A stretch of DNA of 64,000 bases. Source: Allobosea sp. (lineage in GTDB: Bacteria > Pseudomonadota > Alphaproteobacteria > Rhizobiales > Kaistiaceae). The translations under genes were made by a program, and so were the position numbers. The notes under the pieces are model-generated. The model did no database searches. It was not told where the DNA came from and worked only from the letters and a program-made list of their open reading frames with translations. This document shows positions 15,977 through 24,856 of this stretch, in pieces; the first letter of the stretch is position 1; each line of letters begins with the position of its first letter. Location of the stretch: positions 186,001-250,000 of the forward strand of contig JAFKFV010000010.1 of the NCBI GenBank assembly GCA_017307955.1, given 5' to 3'.

Positions 15977-17212
15977 ATGAGACGCCTCCCCCTGCTCCTC
16001 GTCACGGCCGCGATGCTCGCGCCCGCCCTCGCCTTCCCGCCTCTCCCCCTCATGGCGCAAAGCGCCGCGACGGCCGACCAGCGCGTGGAGGCCGCCCAGC
16101 GCGCGCTCGAAGCAGCGGAAAAGTCGCTGCAGCAGGCCGAGGAGACCGGCGGCGACATCCGCGCGGCCCGTAAGTCGGTCGCCAATGCGATGAAATCGCT
16201 GCGCGCCGCCGAATCCGCGGCCGGGATCGTGCCGGAAGGGGCACCTGCTTCGCCGTCGACGCAGTCCCCTGCAGCAGCCGCACCGGCTACCGCCGCGCCC
16301 GCCGCTGCCCCGCCTGCCCCGCCCGCTGCCGCAGCCCCGGCAGCGCCGCCGGTCGGACCGAAACCCTACACGCCACCGGCGACGCCGGAGCCGCCCGCGG
16401 CCGCTGCTCCCGCCAAACCCGCCGCTCCCTCGGCTCCGGCGAAACCCGTTCCCCCTGCCGCGGCCAAGCCGCCGAAGACGGCGGCGAAGCCGGCTCAGCG
16501 GGTGGTGACCCGCAAAAACGGCATCACCGAGACGCGGACGCCCCGCGCCGATGGCGGCACCATCATCGAGCAGCGCGATGCTACTGGCCGCATCATCCGG
16601 CGCGTCGAGATCGCCCCGAACGGGACCGAGGCGGTCATCATCGACCGGACCCGGACGCCCGGCGCGCCGGTCGAGCCCCCGCGCATCTATGGCCCGCGCG
16701 AGGTTCCCCCACCGCCCGGCGCCGATCTCGACGGCGGCGGCGCCAGCGAGGCCGAGATCGAGCGCGCGCTCCGCGCGGCGCCACGCGGCGGGTCGGGCGG
16801 ATATTCGCTCAACGAGATCCGCCGCTCCGATCGCCTGCGCCAGCGGGTAGCGGCGGTCGATCTCGACACGATCACCTTTCCGAGCGGCTCCTCCCGCGTG
16901 CCCGAAGATCAGGTCTGGAAGCTGGAACGAATCGGCCGTGCCGTCCGCCGGATCGTGGAGCGCTGGCCCGGCCAGGTGTTCCTGATCGAAGGCCATACGG
17001 ACGCGATCGGCACGCGGCTGGCCAATCAGGAGCTTTCGGCCCGCCGCGCAGCGTCGGTTGCCGGCATTCTGGTCCGCTATTTCGGCGTGCCGCCGCGCAA
17101 TCTCGTCACCGAAGGCTATGGCGAGGACTATCTGAAGATTCCGACCGACGGCCCTTCCCGCGAGAACCGACGCGTCACCATCCGCAACATCACCCCGCTG
17201 CTCGGCCGATAG
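15977..17212 (+). CDS. OmpA-family outer-membrane/peptidoglycan-associated protein with Ala/Pro-rich linker
   Basis: A 411-residue envelope protein. A signal peptide (~1-28, ending LMAQS) is followed by a coiled-coil-like region (~30-75, AAQRALEAAEKSLQQAEE). Next is an Ala/Pro-rich linker (~85-165) able to span the periplasm, and a middle region with repeated short turns (DGGTIIEQRDATGRIIRRVE). The C-terminal OmpA domain runs from ~290: ITFPSGSSRVP, IEGHTDAIGTRLANQELSARRA, GYGEDYLKIPTDGPSRENRR. That domain binds peptidoglycan through the Asp/Arg pair in such motifs. The same layout is common in alphaproteobacterial OmpA-linker proteins. There is no obvious operon partner. Confidence 0.88.
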   Translation: MRRLPLLLVTAAMLAPALAFPPLPLMAQSAATADQRVEAAQRALEAAEKSLQQAEETGGDIRAARKSVANAMKSLRAAESAAGIVPEGAPASPSTQSPAAAAPATAAPAAAPPAPPAAAAPAAPPVGPKPYTPPATPEPPAAAAPAKPAAPSAPAKPVPPAAAKPPKTAAKPAQRVVTRKNGITETRTPRADGGTIIEQRDATGRIIRRVEIAPNGTEAVIIDRTRTPGAPVEPPRIYGPREVPPPPGADLDGGGASEAEIERALRAAPRGGSGGYSLNEIRRSDRLRQRVAAVDLDTITFPSGSSRVPEDQVWKLERIGRAVRRIVERWPGQVFLIEGHTDAIGTRLANQELSARRAASVAGILVRYFGVPPRNLVTEGYGEDYLKIPTDGPSRENRRVTIRNITPLLGR

Positions 17213-17233
17213 TGCCGGATGATCGGCGCGGCC

Positions 17234-18745
17234 TCAGGGCTGCGCCGGCTCCACTGGCGGAGGCGGTGTCTCGGCCGGAGCGGCGACCGGTGGACGAGCG
17301 GGCAGGCTCGCCGTCACGCGCTCGCTCACCAGAGCGTAGAACGGGTTCCAGGAGATGCGCAGCAGCCAGTCGAGGCTGACGATCAGCGCGTTCCGCTCGC
17401 CATGCGCCGCGATCGTGCCGAGATGGATGCCGAACGCGTCGGCCGGATCGGGCCGGTCGCCATAAAGCCCGTCTTCCGGCGGGAACGGCAGCGCAATGTG
17501 CGACAGCGAATAGACGTCCGGGCTCCATCGGGCTCCGACCGGCATCACGGTCTCGCTCGTGGAGCCGGCTTCCGTCGTCCGCGTCACGGCCTCGTCGGTC
17601 GAGGGATCGCGGTTGGCGACGACCGTCAACCGGTAGCGGCGGGGCGCCGGTGGGATCAGCCGCTCCAGCCGTGTCTCGCTCTGGCCGCGGAAGAGAAGGC
17701 CGAGTTCGGTGTGGCGGTTGATGTCGAACAAAACCAGTTCGCTGCCGTTCTCCGGCAACTGGCCGAACAGCGCGTCGACCACGGCATGGGCGCTGACCGT
17801 CGCGTCGAGGACGGACTGGAAGGCGAGCACCGGCGCCAGCGGCGAGAGCTTCCCCTCGCGCGCCAGCCGCGTCAGCCGGTTCTGCACCTCCATGGTCAGT
17901 GCATAGGACTGGCGGGCGGCGTTGACCGGGAAGGAGTTGTATTTGAACGGGTTGAACTCCGGCAGGATGTCGAGCCAGGCCGCCTTGGCGAAGGCCGGCA
18001 GCAATGCCGGCAGGCCGGCAAGGCCCGAGAAGCGAGCAAAGCCGGTGACGCCGATCATGGGCGACAGCAGGACGATACGCGCGGGCCTTGCGAGCGCCGG
18101 CTGCTCGATCGCGTCGAGCGCATAGAGCATGGCCAGCGCGCCGCCATTCGAATAGCCGACGAGATGGATCGGCTTGTCGCCGACCTTCGCCTGCGCCTCG
18201 CGCACGGCGAGGCGGACGGCGGCCATCCACTCCTGCCAGGTGACCGTCGTCAGGCCGGCCGGGACCGTGCCGTGACCTGGCAGGCGGATGCCGATCGCCA
18301 CGAAACCATTGTCGCGATAGAGCGCCGCGAGGTGGCGGAGGCTATAGGGCGAATCGGTGAGCCCGTGCAGGAAGACGGCGGCGCCGACCGGCACACCATC
18401 GGGCATCAACTCGAAGGAGCGGTTCCAGTCGACCGCGAAGCGCTCCGGATTGACCGGGCTGCCGGCGAAATAGCGGTTGAATGGCACGCGCTCGGCCGGC
18501 TCGAGCCGGTCCGTCACAGCGCTCTTCACCTCGGCGAACAGCGCGTTCTCCGACGTGAGATAGTCGGCATAGGTCCCGCCATCCATGGCCGCGACGGTGA
18601 GTTCCTTCGGCACATGGGTATGCCAGAGCTCCAGCGGCGGCCCCTGCTCGACCATATAGATGCGCACGCCAAGGATGGTCACGAAGACGAGAAGCACGAC
18701 AAGGACCGCGCGGCGCAGAAGGCGCGTGAACCACCGTCGAAACAT
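17234..18745 (-). CDS. Membrane-anchored alpha/beta hydrolase (lipase/esterase-like)
   Basis: About 503 residues from ATG 18745 (an ATG two codons earlier, at 18751, is also possible). A basic N-terminus and a single hydrophobic helix (AVLVVLLVFVTILGVRIYMV) anchor it. The hydrolase core starts at GAAVFLHGLTDSPYSLRHLA, with the nucleophile elbow VGYSNGGALAML (Ser199) and IRLPGHG in between. The C-terminal tail is Pro-rich. It converges with the OmpA-domain gene with a gap of 21 bases. The large inserts between core strands suggest an unusual lid. The substrate is unknown; esterase/lysophospholipase-like activity is inferred. Confidence 0.8.
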   Translation of the reverse strand: MFRRWFTRLLRRAVLVVLLVFVTILGVRIYMVEQGPPLELWHTHVPKELTVAAMDGGTYADYLTSENALFAEVKSAVTDRLEPAERVPFNRYFAGSPVNPERFAVDWNRSFELMPDGVPVGAAVFLHGLTDSPYSLRHLAALYRDNGFVAIGIRLPGHGTVPAGLTTVTWQEWMAAVRLAVREAQAKVGDKPIHLVGYSNGGALAMLYALDAIEQPALARPARIVLLSPMIGVTGFARFSGLAGLPALLPAFAKAAWLDILPEFNPFKYNSFPVNAARQSYALTMEVQNRLTRLAREGKLSPLAPVLAFQSVLDATVSAHAVVDALFGQLPENGSELVLFDINRHTELGLLFRGQSETRLERLIPPAPRRYRLTVVANRDPSTDEAVTRTTEAGSTSETVMPVGARWSPDVYSLSHIALPFPPEDGLYGDRPDPADAFGIHLGTIAAHGERNALIVSLDWLLRISWNPFYALVSERVTASLPARPPVAAPAETPPPPVEPAQP

Positions 18746-18751
18746 GATCAT

Positions 18752-19125
18752 GAGCCCCCGGCCATGCTGCGGATCCTGCCGGTCATCTTAGCCCGAATGG
18801 CAGGACCACGGCACGTCGGCGATCGCGCATCTGGCGGAAGATCCGCCGGCGCGATCGCCTGCTCCGAACGGCGCGGCTCCCACAAGCCGGACGATCCGGA
18901 GCTGACCGTGCTGTACCCTTATCATTTTGGATGATGCCGCCCCGATCTGCATGAGCATGGCGTCCCGAAGCTGTGCATGGTGTCCCAAACTTCGCGCGGC
19001 GGTTACCCGGATCGAGCTTTGCCCGTCGAGGCTGCGATGGCCGGACCGCGATTCCGATGCCGGCTTGACGGCTTCCCGGCCAGCCGTGAGGGTTCGCGCT
19101 CCGCCGTCCCACCGCAGGAAGAGCC
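18752..19125. other. Intergenic region without a recognised gene
   Basis: About 370 bases between the divergent hydrolase and mazG. No open frame with plausible composition is seen. The only structure noted is a 20-base direct repeat: GCATGGCGTCCCGAAGCT (18955-18972) and GCATGGTGTCCCAAACTT (18975-18992). It should hold the mazG promoter, but no clear -35/-10 pair stands out. Confidence 0.5.
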
Positions 19126-19953
19126 ATGAAGCCGTCGCGCGATATCAACCGCCTCATCGAGATCATGGCCGCGCTGCGCAATCCCGATGGCGGCTGCCCG
19201 TGGGATCTTGAACAGAGCTTCGAGACGATCGCGCCCTACACGGTCGAGGAAGCCTATGAGGTCGCGGATGCCATCGAGCGCGGGGATCGCGTCGACCTCC
19301 AGGAGGAACTCGGCGATCTGCTGCTGCAGGTCGTCTATCACGCCCAACTCGCCGAGGAGGAAGGCGCGTTCGGTTTCGGCGACGTGGTCGAAGGCATCAC
19401 GGCCAAGATGATCCGCCGCCACCCGCATGTGTTCGGCGACGCCGAGGCACGGAGCGCCGGCTCGGCCAAAGGCATGTGGAACGCCATCAAGGCCGAGGAG
19501 AAGCGGCTCAGGGCCGAACGCCGCGCCGCGGCCGGGCTGCCCGAGGAGGCGGCGGCAGGACTTCTTGAATCCGTACCGCCCGGGCTGCCGCCGCTAGCTC
19601 GCGCTATGGCGCTGCAGAAGAAGGCGGCGACGGTCGGCTTCGACTGGAACGACCCGCATGCCGTTCTCGCCAAGATGCGCGAGGAGATCGGCGAGGTCGA
19701 GGAGGAACTCGCGGCTCCTGATCGTTCGCCGGAGCGTCTGCGCGACGAGGTTGGCGACCTGCTCTTCGTCGTCGTCAATCTCGCGCGCCATCTCGATGTC
19801 GATCCGGACGCCGCGCTGCGCAGCACCAATGAGAAGGTGCGGCGGCGCTTCCGCCATATCGAGACCCGCCTCGCGGCAGAAGGCCGCACGACGAGCGAGG
19901 CGAGTCTCGACGAGATGGAGGCTCTGTGGCGCGAGGCCAAGCGACCGGCCTGA
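19126..19953 (+). CDS. mazG: Nucleoside triphosphate pyrophosphohydrolase MazG
   Basis: A 275-residue, two-domain MazG of normal length that hydrolyses (d)NTPs to NMP and PPi (house-cleaning and stringent response control). The N-terminal domain has GGCPWDLEQSFETIAPYTVEEAYEV in overlapping blocks, then ELGDLLLQVVYHAQLAEE. The C-terminal, catalytically important domain has VGFDWNDPHAVLAKMREEIG and DEVGDLLFVVVNLARHLDVD. The metal-binding EExxE...ExxD pattern is present twice. The start has AGGAAGAG upstream. It stands alone, followed by a tRNA on the opposite strand. Confidence 0.93.
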   Translation: MKPSRDINRLIEIMAALRNPDGGCPWDLEQSFETIAPYTVEEAYEVADAIERGDRVDLQEELGDLLLQVVYHAQLAEEEGAFGFGDVVEGITAKMIRRHPHVFGDAEARSAGSAKGMWNAIKAEEKRLRAERRAAAGLPEEAAAGLLESVPPGLPPLARAMALQKKAATVGFDWNDPHAVLAKMREEIGEVEEELAAPDRSPERLRDEVGDLLFVVVNLARHLDVDPDAALRSTNEKVRRRFRHIETRLAAEGRTTSEASLDEMEALWREAKRPA

Positions 19954-19995
19954 GCGGCCGCAAGCAATTCTCGATCGAAGGTCGGGATTTGAGGA

Positions 19996-20070
19996 TGGTG
20001 GGCGGTACTGGGATTGAACCAGTGACCCTTCGCGTGTGAAGCGAATGCTCTCCCGCTGAGCTAACCGCCC
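19996..20070 (-). tRNA. tRNA-Val (anticodon CAC)
   Basis: On the minus strand the molecule begins GGGCGGTTAGCTCAGC at 20070. The anticodon stem TTCGC/GCGAA encloses loop TTCACAC, giving anticodon CAC (reads GUG). The T-arm is CTGGTTCAATCCCAG, and the acceptor stem GGGCGGT/ACCGCCC pairs perfectly. Discriminator A and an encoded CCA end the gene at 19996. It is 75 nt with a canonical cloverleaf and no intron or insertion. Confidence 0.95.
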
Positions 20071-20195
20071 GCCGCCGGGCCGAGCCCGGAGAAGATGCCG
20101 GCTTATAGAGACAGAGCCGCGGCCGCGTCAAGGTTCTCCGGCGCTTGTCGGCATCGTGCCGGTGGATGACCGGAACCAGACCCTCACGGACGATA

Positions 20196-20223
20196 TTGTA
20201 TCCGTTGTGGCGCGCGCTATAGA
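20196..20223 (+). promoter_or_regulatory. Candidate sigma70-type promoter of thuAB
   Basis: TTGTAT (20196-20201), a 16-base spacer, then TATAGA (20218-20223) gives a transcription start near 20230. The two palindromes at 20238-20253 and 20283-20296 would then lie just downstream of the start, a repressing position. Confidence 0.5.
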
Positions 20224-20237
20224 TTGCGACTTGCCGA

Positions 20238-20253
20238 TCCAAAGCGCTTTGGA
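20238..20253. promoter_or_regulatory. LacI-type palindromic operator candidate 1 (thuAB)
   Basis: TCCAAAGCGCTTTGGA is a perfect 16-bp palindrome with a central CG, the usual form of LacI-family operators. It lies 106 bases before the thuA start and just after the candidate promoter. Confidence 0.6.
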
Positions 20254-20282
20254 AGCGCGCAGACAGTTGCGCCGCCCCAGAT

Positions 20283-20296
20283 TTGAACCGGTTCAA
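20283..20296. promoter_or_regulatory. LacI-type palindromic operator candidate 2 (thuAB)
   Basis: TTGAACCGGTTCAA is a perfect 14-bp palindrome with a central CG, 45 bases downstream of operator 1 (about four helical turns centre to centre). LacI-family ThuR controls thu genes in Sinorhizobium. No LacI-family gene is in this window, so the regulator must be elsewhere. Confidence 0.6.
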
Positions 20297-20358
20297 TACT
20301 CGCGCCCAGTGGCGCGAGCCCGTCGGAAGGCCAAGGAACGCCAAGGGAGAATACCATC

Positions 20359-21147
20359 ATGACGATCCGCGTCGTCGTCTGGGGCGAGAACGTCCACGAG
20401 CAAGAGAACGAGACCGTCCGGAAAATCTATCCGGAAGGCATGCACACGACGATCGCCAAGGGCCTCGCCGAGGATCCGATGATCGAGGCGTCAACCGCCA
20501 CCCTCCAGGAGCCCGAGCACGGCCTTTCCGAGGCTCGCCTCGCCGAAACCGATGTCCTGATCTGGTGGGGCCACAAGGCCCATGGCGAGGTTTCCGACGC
20601 CATCGTCGAGCGCGTCGCCAACCGGGTCTGGGAAGGCATGGGCCTCATCGTCCTCCATTCCGGTCATTTCTCGAAAATCTTCAAGCGGCTGATGGGCACC
20701 CCCTGCTCGCTGAAGTGGCGCGAGGCCGGCGAGAAGGAGCGCGTGTGGGTCATCAACCGCTCGCATCCGATCGCCCAGGGTCTCTCCGACTATTTCGAGA
20801 TCGAGCAGACCGAGATGTATGGCGAGCCCTTCACCGTTCCCGAGCCGATGGAGACGGTGTTCGTCACCTGGTATGAAGGCGGCGAAGTGTTCCGCTCGGG
20901 CCTTACCTATAAACGCGGCGGCGGCAGCATCTTCTACTTCTCGCCCGGCCACGAGACCTATCCGATCTATTACAACACCGACGTCAAGCAGGTGCTGAAG
21001 AACGCCGTGAAGTGGGCCAACAACCCGGCTCCGGCCTGGGCGGGCATCACCAAGGCGCCGAACACGCCGGCCGACAAGGCTCCGAACGGACCGATGACCA
21101 TCAAGGGCGAAACGCTGCACAAGCCCGGCGAGGCCGGCTTCCGCTGA
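20359..21147 (+). CDS. thuA: ThuA, trehalose utilisation protein
   Basis: A 262-residue ThuA-family protein with a class I glutamine amidotransferase-like fold. Recognisable stretches are [79 protein letters not shown] and the C-terminal lid. In Sinorhizobium and Agrobacterium thuAB convert trehalose and related disaccharides via 3-keto derivatives. It is followed after 48 bases by thuB, as in those genomes, but the thuEFGK transporter genes are absent here. Two LacI-type palindromes precede it. Confidence 0.9.
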   Translation: MTIRVVVWGENVHEQENETVRKIYPEGMHTTIAKGLAEDPMIEASTATLQEPEHGLSEARLAETDVLIWWGHKAHGEVSDAIVERVANRVWEGMGLIVLHSGHFSKIFKRLMGTPCSLKWREAGEKERVWVINRSHPIAQGLSDYFEIEQTEMYGEPFTVPEPMETVFVTWYEGGEVFRSGLTYKRGGGSIFYFSPGHETYPIYYNTDVKQVLKNAVKWANNPAPAWAGITKAPNTPADKAPNGPMTIKGETLHKPGEAGFR

Positions 21148-21195
21148 GAAGCCGCGCAGGACCTCTGGCCACCACAGGAACGAAAACAACAGATC

Positions 21196-22257
21196 ATGGT
21201 CAAGCTCCTCATCCTCGGAACAGGGAGCATGGCGGTCAGCCATGCGACCAATTTCCAGGCCGCGCCGGACACTGAGCTCGTCGCGGCCGTCGAGACCGAC
21301 GCCGCGCGCCGCGAGGCTTTCGGCAAGCAGTTCGGCATCGAGAACCTCTTCGCCGATCTCGAATCGGCGATCGCCTGGGGCGAGTTCGACGCCGTCGCCA
21401 ACGTGACGCCGGATGCCGTGCACTATCCGACGACGATGCGCCTCATCGCCGCCGGAAAGCACGTTTTCTGCGAGAAGCCGCTGGCGACGAGCTATCCGCT
21501 CGCGCTCGAGATGGCCGACGCCGCGGAGGCGAAGGGCATCATCAACATGGTGAACTTCACCTATCGCAACTCGCCTGCCCTTCAGAAGGCGCGCGAGCTG
21601 GTGCGCGGCGGCGCGATCGGCGAGATTCGCTATTTCGAGGCGTCCTATCTGCAGAGCTGGCTCGTCAGCAAGGCATGGGGCGATTGGCGCACGGAGTCGC
21701 GCTGGCTGTGGCGCCTGTCCTCGCAGCACGGATCGAAGGGCGTGCTCGGCGATGTCGGCGTTCACATCGTCGACTTCGCCTCCTTCGGTGCCGACACGGA
21801 TATCGTCGCCGTCGACAGCCGCCTGAAGACCTTCCACAAGGCCGAGGGCGACAAGATCGGCGAATATCCGCTGGATGCGAACGATTCGGCGGTGATGACG
21901 GCGGAGTTCGCCAATGGCGCGCTCGGCACGATCACCGCGACCCGTTTCGCCACCGGCCATGCCAACGACCTGACGCTGCGCATCTTCGGCACGTCGGGCG
22001 GCATGGAGGTCAAGACCGACGGCAAGACCTCGTCGCTCAGGATCTGCGAGGGTCCCGAGATCGATACCTTCGCCTGGGAAGTCGTTGAGTGTCCACCGGT
22101 TCCCACGACCTATGAGCGGTTCGCCAAGGCCTGCAACACCGGCATCAATGGCGAGCCGGACTTCCGCCGGGCGGCCGAGGTGCAGCGCATCCTCGACCTC
22201 TGCTTCGCGCAGGAGGCGACCCGCGCTCTGCATGCCGCGGCTCCGACGACGGCGTAG
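21196..22257 (+). CDS. thuB: Gfo/Idh/MocA oxidoreductase, ThuB-like
   Basis: A 353-residue NAD(P)-dependent oxidoreductase. The Rossmann start is VKLLILGTGSMAVSHATNF, EKPLAT(S)YPLALEMADAA carries the conserved Lys of the EKP motif, and GGVLGDVGVHIVDFASF-like residues form the substrate side with the catalytic His. ThuB oxidises trehalose-type sugars at C3 as the partner of ThuA. Order and spacing match known thuAB loci. An intrinsic terminator follows at 22287, making thuAB a two-gene transcript here. Confidence 0.87.
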   Translation: MVKLLILGTGSMAVSHATNFQAAPDTELVAAVETDAARREAFGKQFGIENLFADLESAIAWGEFDAVANVTPDAVHYPTTMRLIAAGKHVFCEKPLATSYPLALEMADAAEAKGIINMVNFTYRNSPALQKARELVRGGAIGEIRYFEASYLQSWLVSKAWGDWRTESRWLWRLSSQHGSKGVLGDVGVHIVDFASFGADTDIVAVDSRLKTFHKAEGDKIGEYPLDANDSAVMTAEFANGALGTITATRFATGHANDLTLRIFGTSGGMEVKTDGKTSSLRICEGPEIDTFAWEVVECPPVPTTYERFAKACNTGINGEPDFRRAAEVQRILDLCFAQEATRALHAAAPTTA

Positions 22258-22286
22258 CAGCCGGCTGCATCAGCTTTACCGAAAGG

Positions 22287-22320
22287 CGGCCGCGATCCAT
22301 GATCGCGGCCGTTGTTTTTT
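22287..22320 (+). terminator. Rho-independent terminator of thuAB
   Basis: A perfect 11-bp stem (22287-22297 with 22301-22311), triloop CAT, followed by TTGTTTTTT. It lies 29 bases after the thuB stop. This is the clearest intrinsic terminator in the window. Confidence 0.88.
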
Positions 22321-22415
22321 GGACACGGCCGCCGACATCGACCGACCGCCGGTTGCCAAGCCAAAGCTTCGTCTGTATATTTGCAAGTCTGTTCACTCTT
22401 GCCAGGGAGGTCTGC

Positions 22416-22475
22416 ATGGCATCGACGCATATGACAGTCGTTCCCGACTTCCCGCCGGAACTTTCCGGCCGATAG
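22416..22475 (+). CDS. Possible 19-residue leader peptide ahead of the ABC exporter
   Basis: ATG at 22416 follows AGGGAGG by six bases, one of the best Shine-Dalgarno matches in the window. It encodes MASTHMTVVPDFPPELSGR then TAG. It lies in a ~325-base gap (22321-22645) that otherwise shows no gene, 170 bases ahead of the exporter. It contains two short Pro runs near the end (PDFPPE). It could be a regulatory leader or chance; no family is recognised. Confidence 0.25.
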   Translation: MASTHMTVVPDFPPELSGR

Positions 22476-22645
22476 GCAGGTCGAGCGGCAGTCCCTGGCC
22501 CGGTCCCCGACCGCGCCCGTTTGCCGACACCCCATCGAAAACCTGACTTTATCGTCGCGCGCTGCCGCGCCCTTTCGGGCCGCCGCGCGCCGTCCCGACA
22601 TTTCCCAATTCGAGGCCGGTCGCGTGGACGCGACCGGAAAACATC

Positions 22646-24472
22646 ATGTCGATCAACGCTCAGGCGCGCTCGCCCCGCCGCTGGCTGTCCGGCCCGTTCG
22701 CGCGCGTCTTCGCTTTCACCTTCCGTCACTGGCGGCGCCAGAAATTCATCGCGGGCCTCATCATGACCGCGATGCTTCTGGAAACGCTCGCCCATGTCCT
22801 GCTGCCGCTCTATGCGGGCCGCATCGTGGACGCGATCGCGACGCCCACCGATGCCCGCGAAACCGCGCTCCGCCTCGCTGTAGAGGCCTTCGCGACCGTG
22901 CTGGCGCTCAGCGTCGGCATGGTGATCGCGCGCCACATCGGGTTCAGCGGCATCATCCACATGACGCTGGCGATCATGTCCGACGTCGCCTCCGAGGCAT
23001 TCTACAAAGTTCAACGTTTTTCAACGAACTGGCAGGCGAACAGCTTCGCCGGCTCGACGGTGCGCAAGATCTCGCGCGGCATGTGGGCGCTGGACCAGCT
23101 CAACGACACGATGATCCTGGCGCTGCTCCCTTCGGTCGTGGTGCTGGTCGGCACGACCGTGCTGCTCGGGACCTACTGGCCGATGATGGGCGTGATCGTC
23201 GCCATCGGTTCGGTGATCTATGTCTCGGTGACGGTGTCGCTGTCGCTCTTCTATGTCGCACCGGCGGCGAGCCTCGCCAACCAGTGGGACACGAAGCTCG
23301 GCGGCGCGCTGGCCGACGCGGTGAGCTGCAACGCGGTCGTGAAGGCCTTTGGCGCGGAAGCGCGCGAAGACCAGCGCCTTGCGAGCATCATCACCAAATG
23401 GCGTGGCCGGACACGGCGGACCTGGGTGCGCGGCACCAATAACGGCACGCTGCAGAACACCATGGTCGTGATCATGCGCGCCGCGGTGGTCGGGCTGGTG
23501 CTGTGGCTCTGGTGGCATGGCCGGGCGACGCCGGGCGACGTCACCTTCGTGCTGACCTCGTTCTTCGTGCTCGAGGGCTATCTGCTGGATGTCGGCATGC
23601 ATGTCCGCAACCTGCAGCGCGCCGTCAACGACATGGAGGAACTGGTCTCGCTCGAATCCCAGCCGCTCGGGATCGAGGACAAGGCCGATGCCGTTCCGAT
23701 GAAGATCGGCGCCGGCGAGATCCGCTTCGACGACGTGACCTTCCACTATGCGGGTCACGACACGCCGCTCTATCGCGACTTCAACGTCACGATCGCGGCG
23801 GGCGAGAAGATCGGCCTCGTGGGGCATTCGGGATCCGGCAAGACGACCTTCGTCAAGCTGATCCAGCGGCTCTACGACGTGAACAAGGGCCGGATCCTGA
23901 TCGACGGTCAGGACATCGCCCATGTCACGCAGTCCTCGCTGCGCGGCGAGATCGCGATCGTGCAGCAGGAGCCGATCCTGTTCCACCGCTCGCTCGCCGA
24001 GAACATCGCCTATGCCCGTCCGGGCGCCTCGATGGAGGAGATCATCGCCGCGGCGAAGCTCGCCAACGCACATCACTTCATCGAACGCCTGCCGCGCGGC
24101 TACCAGACGCTGGTCGGCGAACGGGGCGTGAAGCTCTCGGGCGGCGAGCGTCAGCGCGTGGCGCTGGCGCGGGCGTTCCTCGCGGATGCCCCGGTGCTGA
24201 TCCTCGACGAGGCAACATCCAGCCTCGATTCGGAATCGGAGGCGCTGATCCAGGAGGCGATGGAGCGGCTGATGGAAGGCCGCACCGCCATCGTCATCGC
24301 CCACCGCCTGTCGACGGTGCGCTCGATGGACCGCCTGCTGGTCTTCGATCATGGCACGATCGCCGAGGAGGGCACGCATGACGTGCTCGTCCGCCGCGAG
24401 AACGGCATCTATCGCCGCCTTTTCGAGCGGCAGGCGCTGGAACTCGCCAAGGGCCTCGAAATCGCAGCCTGA
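22646..24472 (+). CDS. ABC transporter, fused permease/ATPase (exporter type)
   Basis: A 608-residue half-transporter that would homodimerise in the inner membrane. The N-terminal membrane domain (~30-330) has six hydrophobic segments (for example FIAGLIMTAMLLETLAHVLL and MMGVIVAIGSVIYVSVTVSL). The ATPase domain (~350-600) has Walker A GHSGSGKTT, Q-loop IVQQEPILF, signature KLSGGERQRVALARAFL, Walker B VLILDEATSSLD and IAHRLSTVR. Overall it resembles ATM1/MsbA-like multidrug or lipid exporters. No partner gene adjoins it, and the substrate is unknown. A bidirectional hairpin follows. Confidence 0.9.
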   Translation: MSINAQARSPRRWLSGPFARVFAFTFRHWRRQKFIAGLIMTAMLLETLAHVLLPLYAGRIVDAIATPTDARETALRLAVEAFATVLALSVGMVIARHIGFSGIIHMTLAIMSDVASEAFYKVQRFSTNWQANSFAGSTVRKISRGMWALDQLNDTMILALLPSVVVLVGTTVLLGTYWPMMGVIVAIGSVIYVSVTVSLSLFYVAPAASLANQWDTKLGGALADAVSCNAVVKAFGAEAREDQRLASIITKWRGRTRRTWVRGTNNGTLQNTMVVIMRAAVVGLVLWLWWHGRATPGDVTFVLTSFFVLEGYLLDVGMHVRNLQRAVNDMEELVSLESQPLGIEDKADAVPMKIGAGEIRFDDVTFHYAGHDTPLYRDFNVTIAAGEKIGLVGHSGSGKTTFVKLIQRLYDVNKGRILIDGQDIAHVTQSSLRGEIAIVQQEPILFHRSLAENIAYARPGASMEEIIAAAKLANAHHFIERLPRGYQTLVGERGVKLSGGERQRVALARAFLADAPVLILDEATSSLDSESEALIQEAMERLMEGRTAIVIAHRLSTVRSMDRLLVFDHGTIAEEGTHDVLVRRENGIYRRLFERQALELAKGLEIAA

Positions 24473-24479
24473 CAAACAG

Positions 24480-24505
24480 AACGGGCGGCCCTTGGGCCGC
24501 CCGTT
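24480..24505. terminator. Bidirectional hairpin between convergent genes
   Basis: An 11-bp stem (24480-24490 with 24495-24505) and loop CTTG separate the exporter from the convergent small secreted-protein gene. On the plus strand only a short TT follows, so it may work weakly in both directions. Confidence 0.6.
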
Positions 24506-24534
24506 TCACAAGTCCTGACAGTCGCTTTCGCCGC

Positions 24535-24795
24535 TCAGTTGATGTAGCGGACCTTGCCGGCCGAATTGACCATGCAGTTTACCTCGACGTCGTTGACGAC
24601 GAGATTGACCTGCGCGCCGGACTTGCCGGCCTTCACCTTGCGGACCTGCACGTTGCCCTTCAGCGCATTGTGCTGCGTGGCCGCCGCATTGATGCAGGCC
24701 TGCCGGGCCGATTTGGAAGACACGGCCAAAGCCGGCGTCATGGACGCAGCCGTCAGCGCGGCAACGGACGAAAGTACGATCGCGAACTTCATCAT
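24535..24795 (-). CDS. Small secreted protein of unknown function
   Basis: An 86-residue product from ATG 24795, eight bases after a perfect AGGAGG. A signal peptide (MMKFAIVLSSVAALTAASM, ending TPALA) is followed by VSSKSARQACINAAATQHNA, then a basic beta-rich tail VRKVKAGKSGAQVNLVVNDV ending in EVNCMVNSAGKVRYIN. The two Cys (ACINA and VNCMV) could form a disulfide. The frame remains open far upstream but without signal-peptide logic. The strong ribosome site suggests high expression. Periplasmic; function not recognised. Confidence 0.75.
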   Translation of the reverse strand: MMKFAIVLSSVAALTAASMTPALAVSSKSARQACINAAATQHNALKGNVQVRKVKAGKSGAQVNLVVNDVEVNCMVNSAGKVRYIN

Positions 24796-24856
24796 GATGT
24801 CACCCTCCTGAGGCGAGGCCGCCCGGCCTCTTGAGGCGACAATGATGCTGGCCGGC

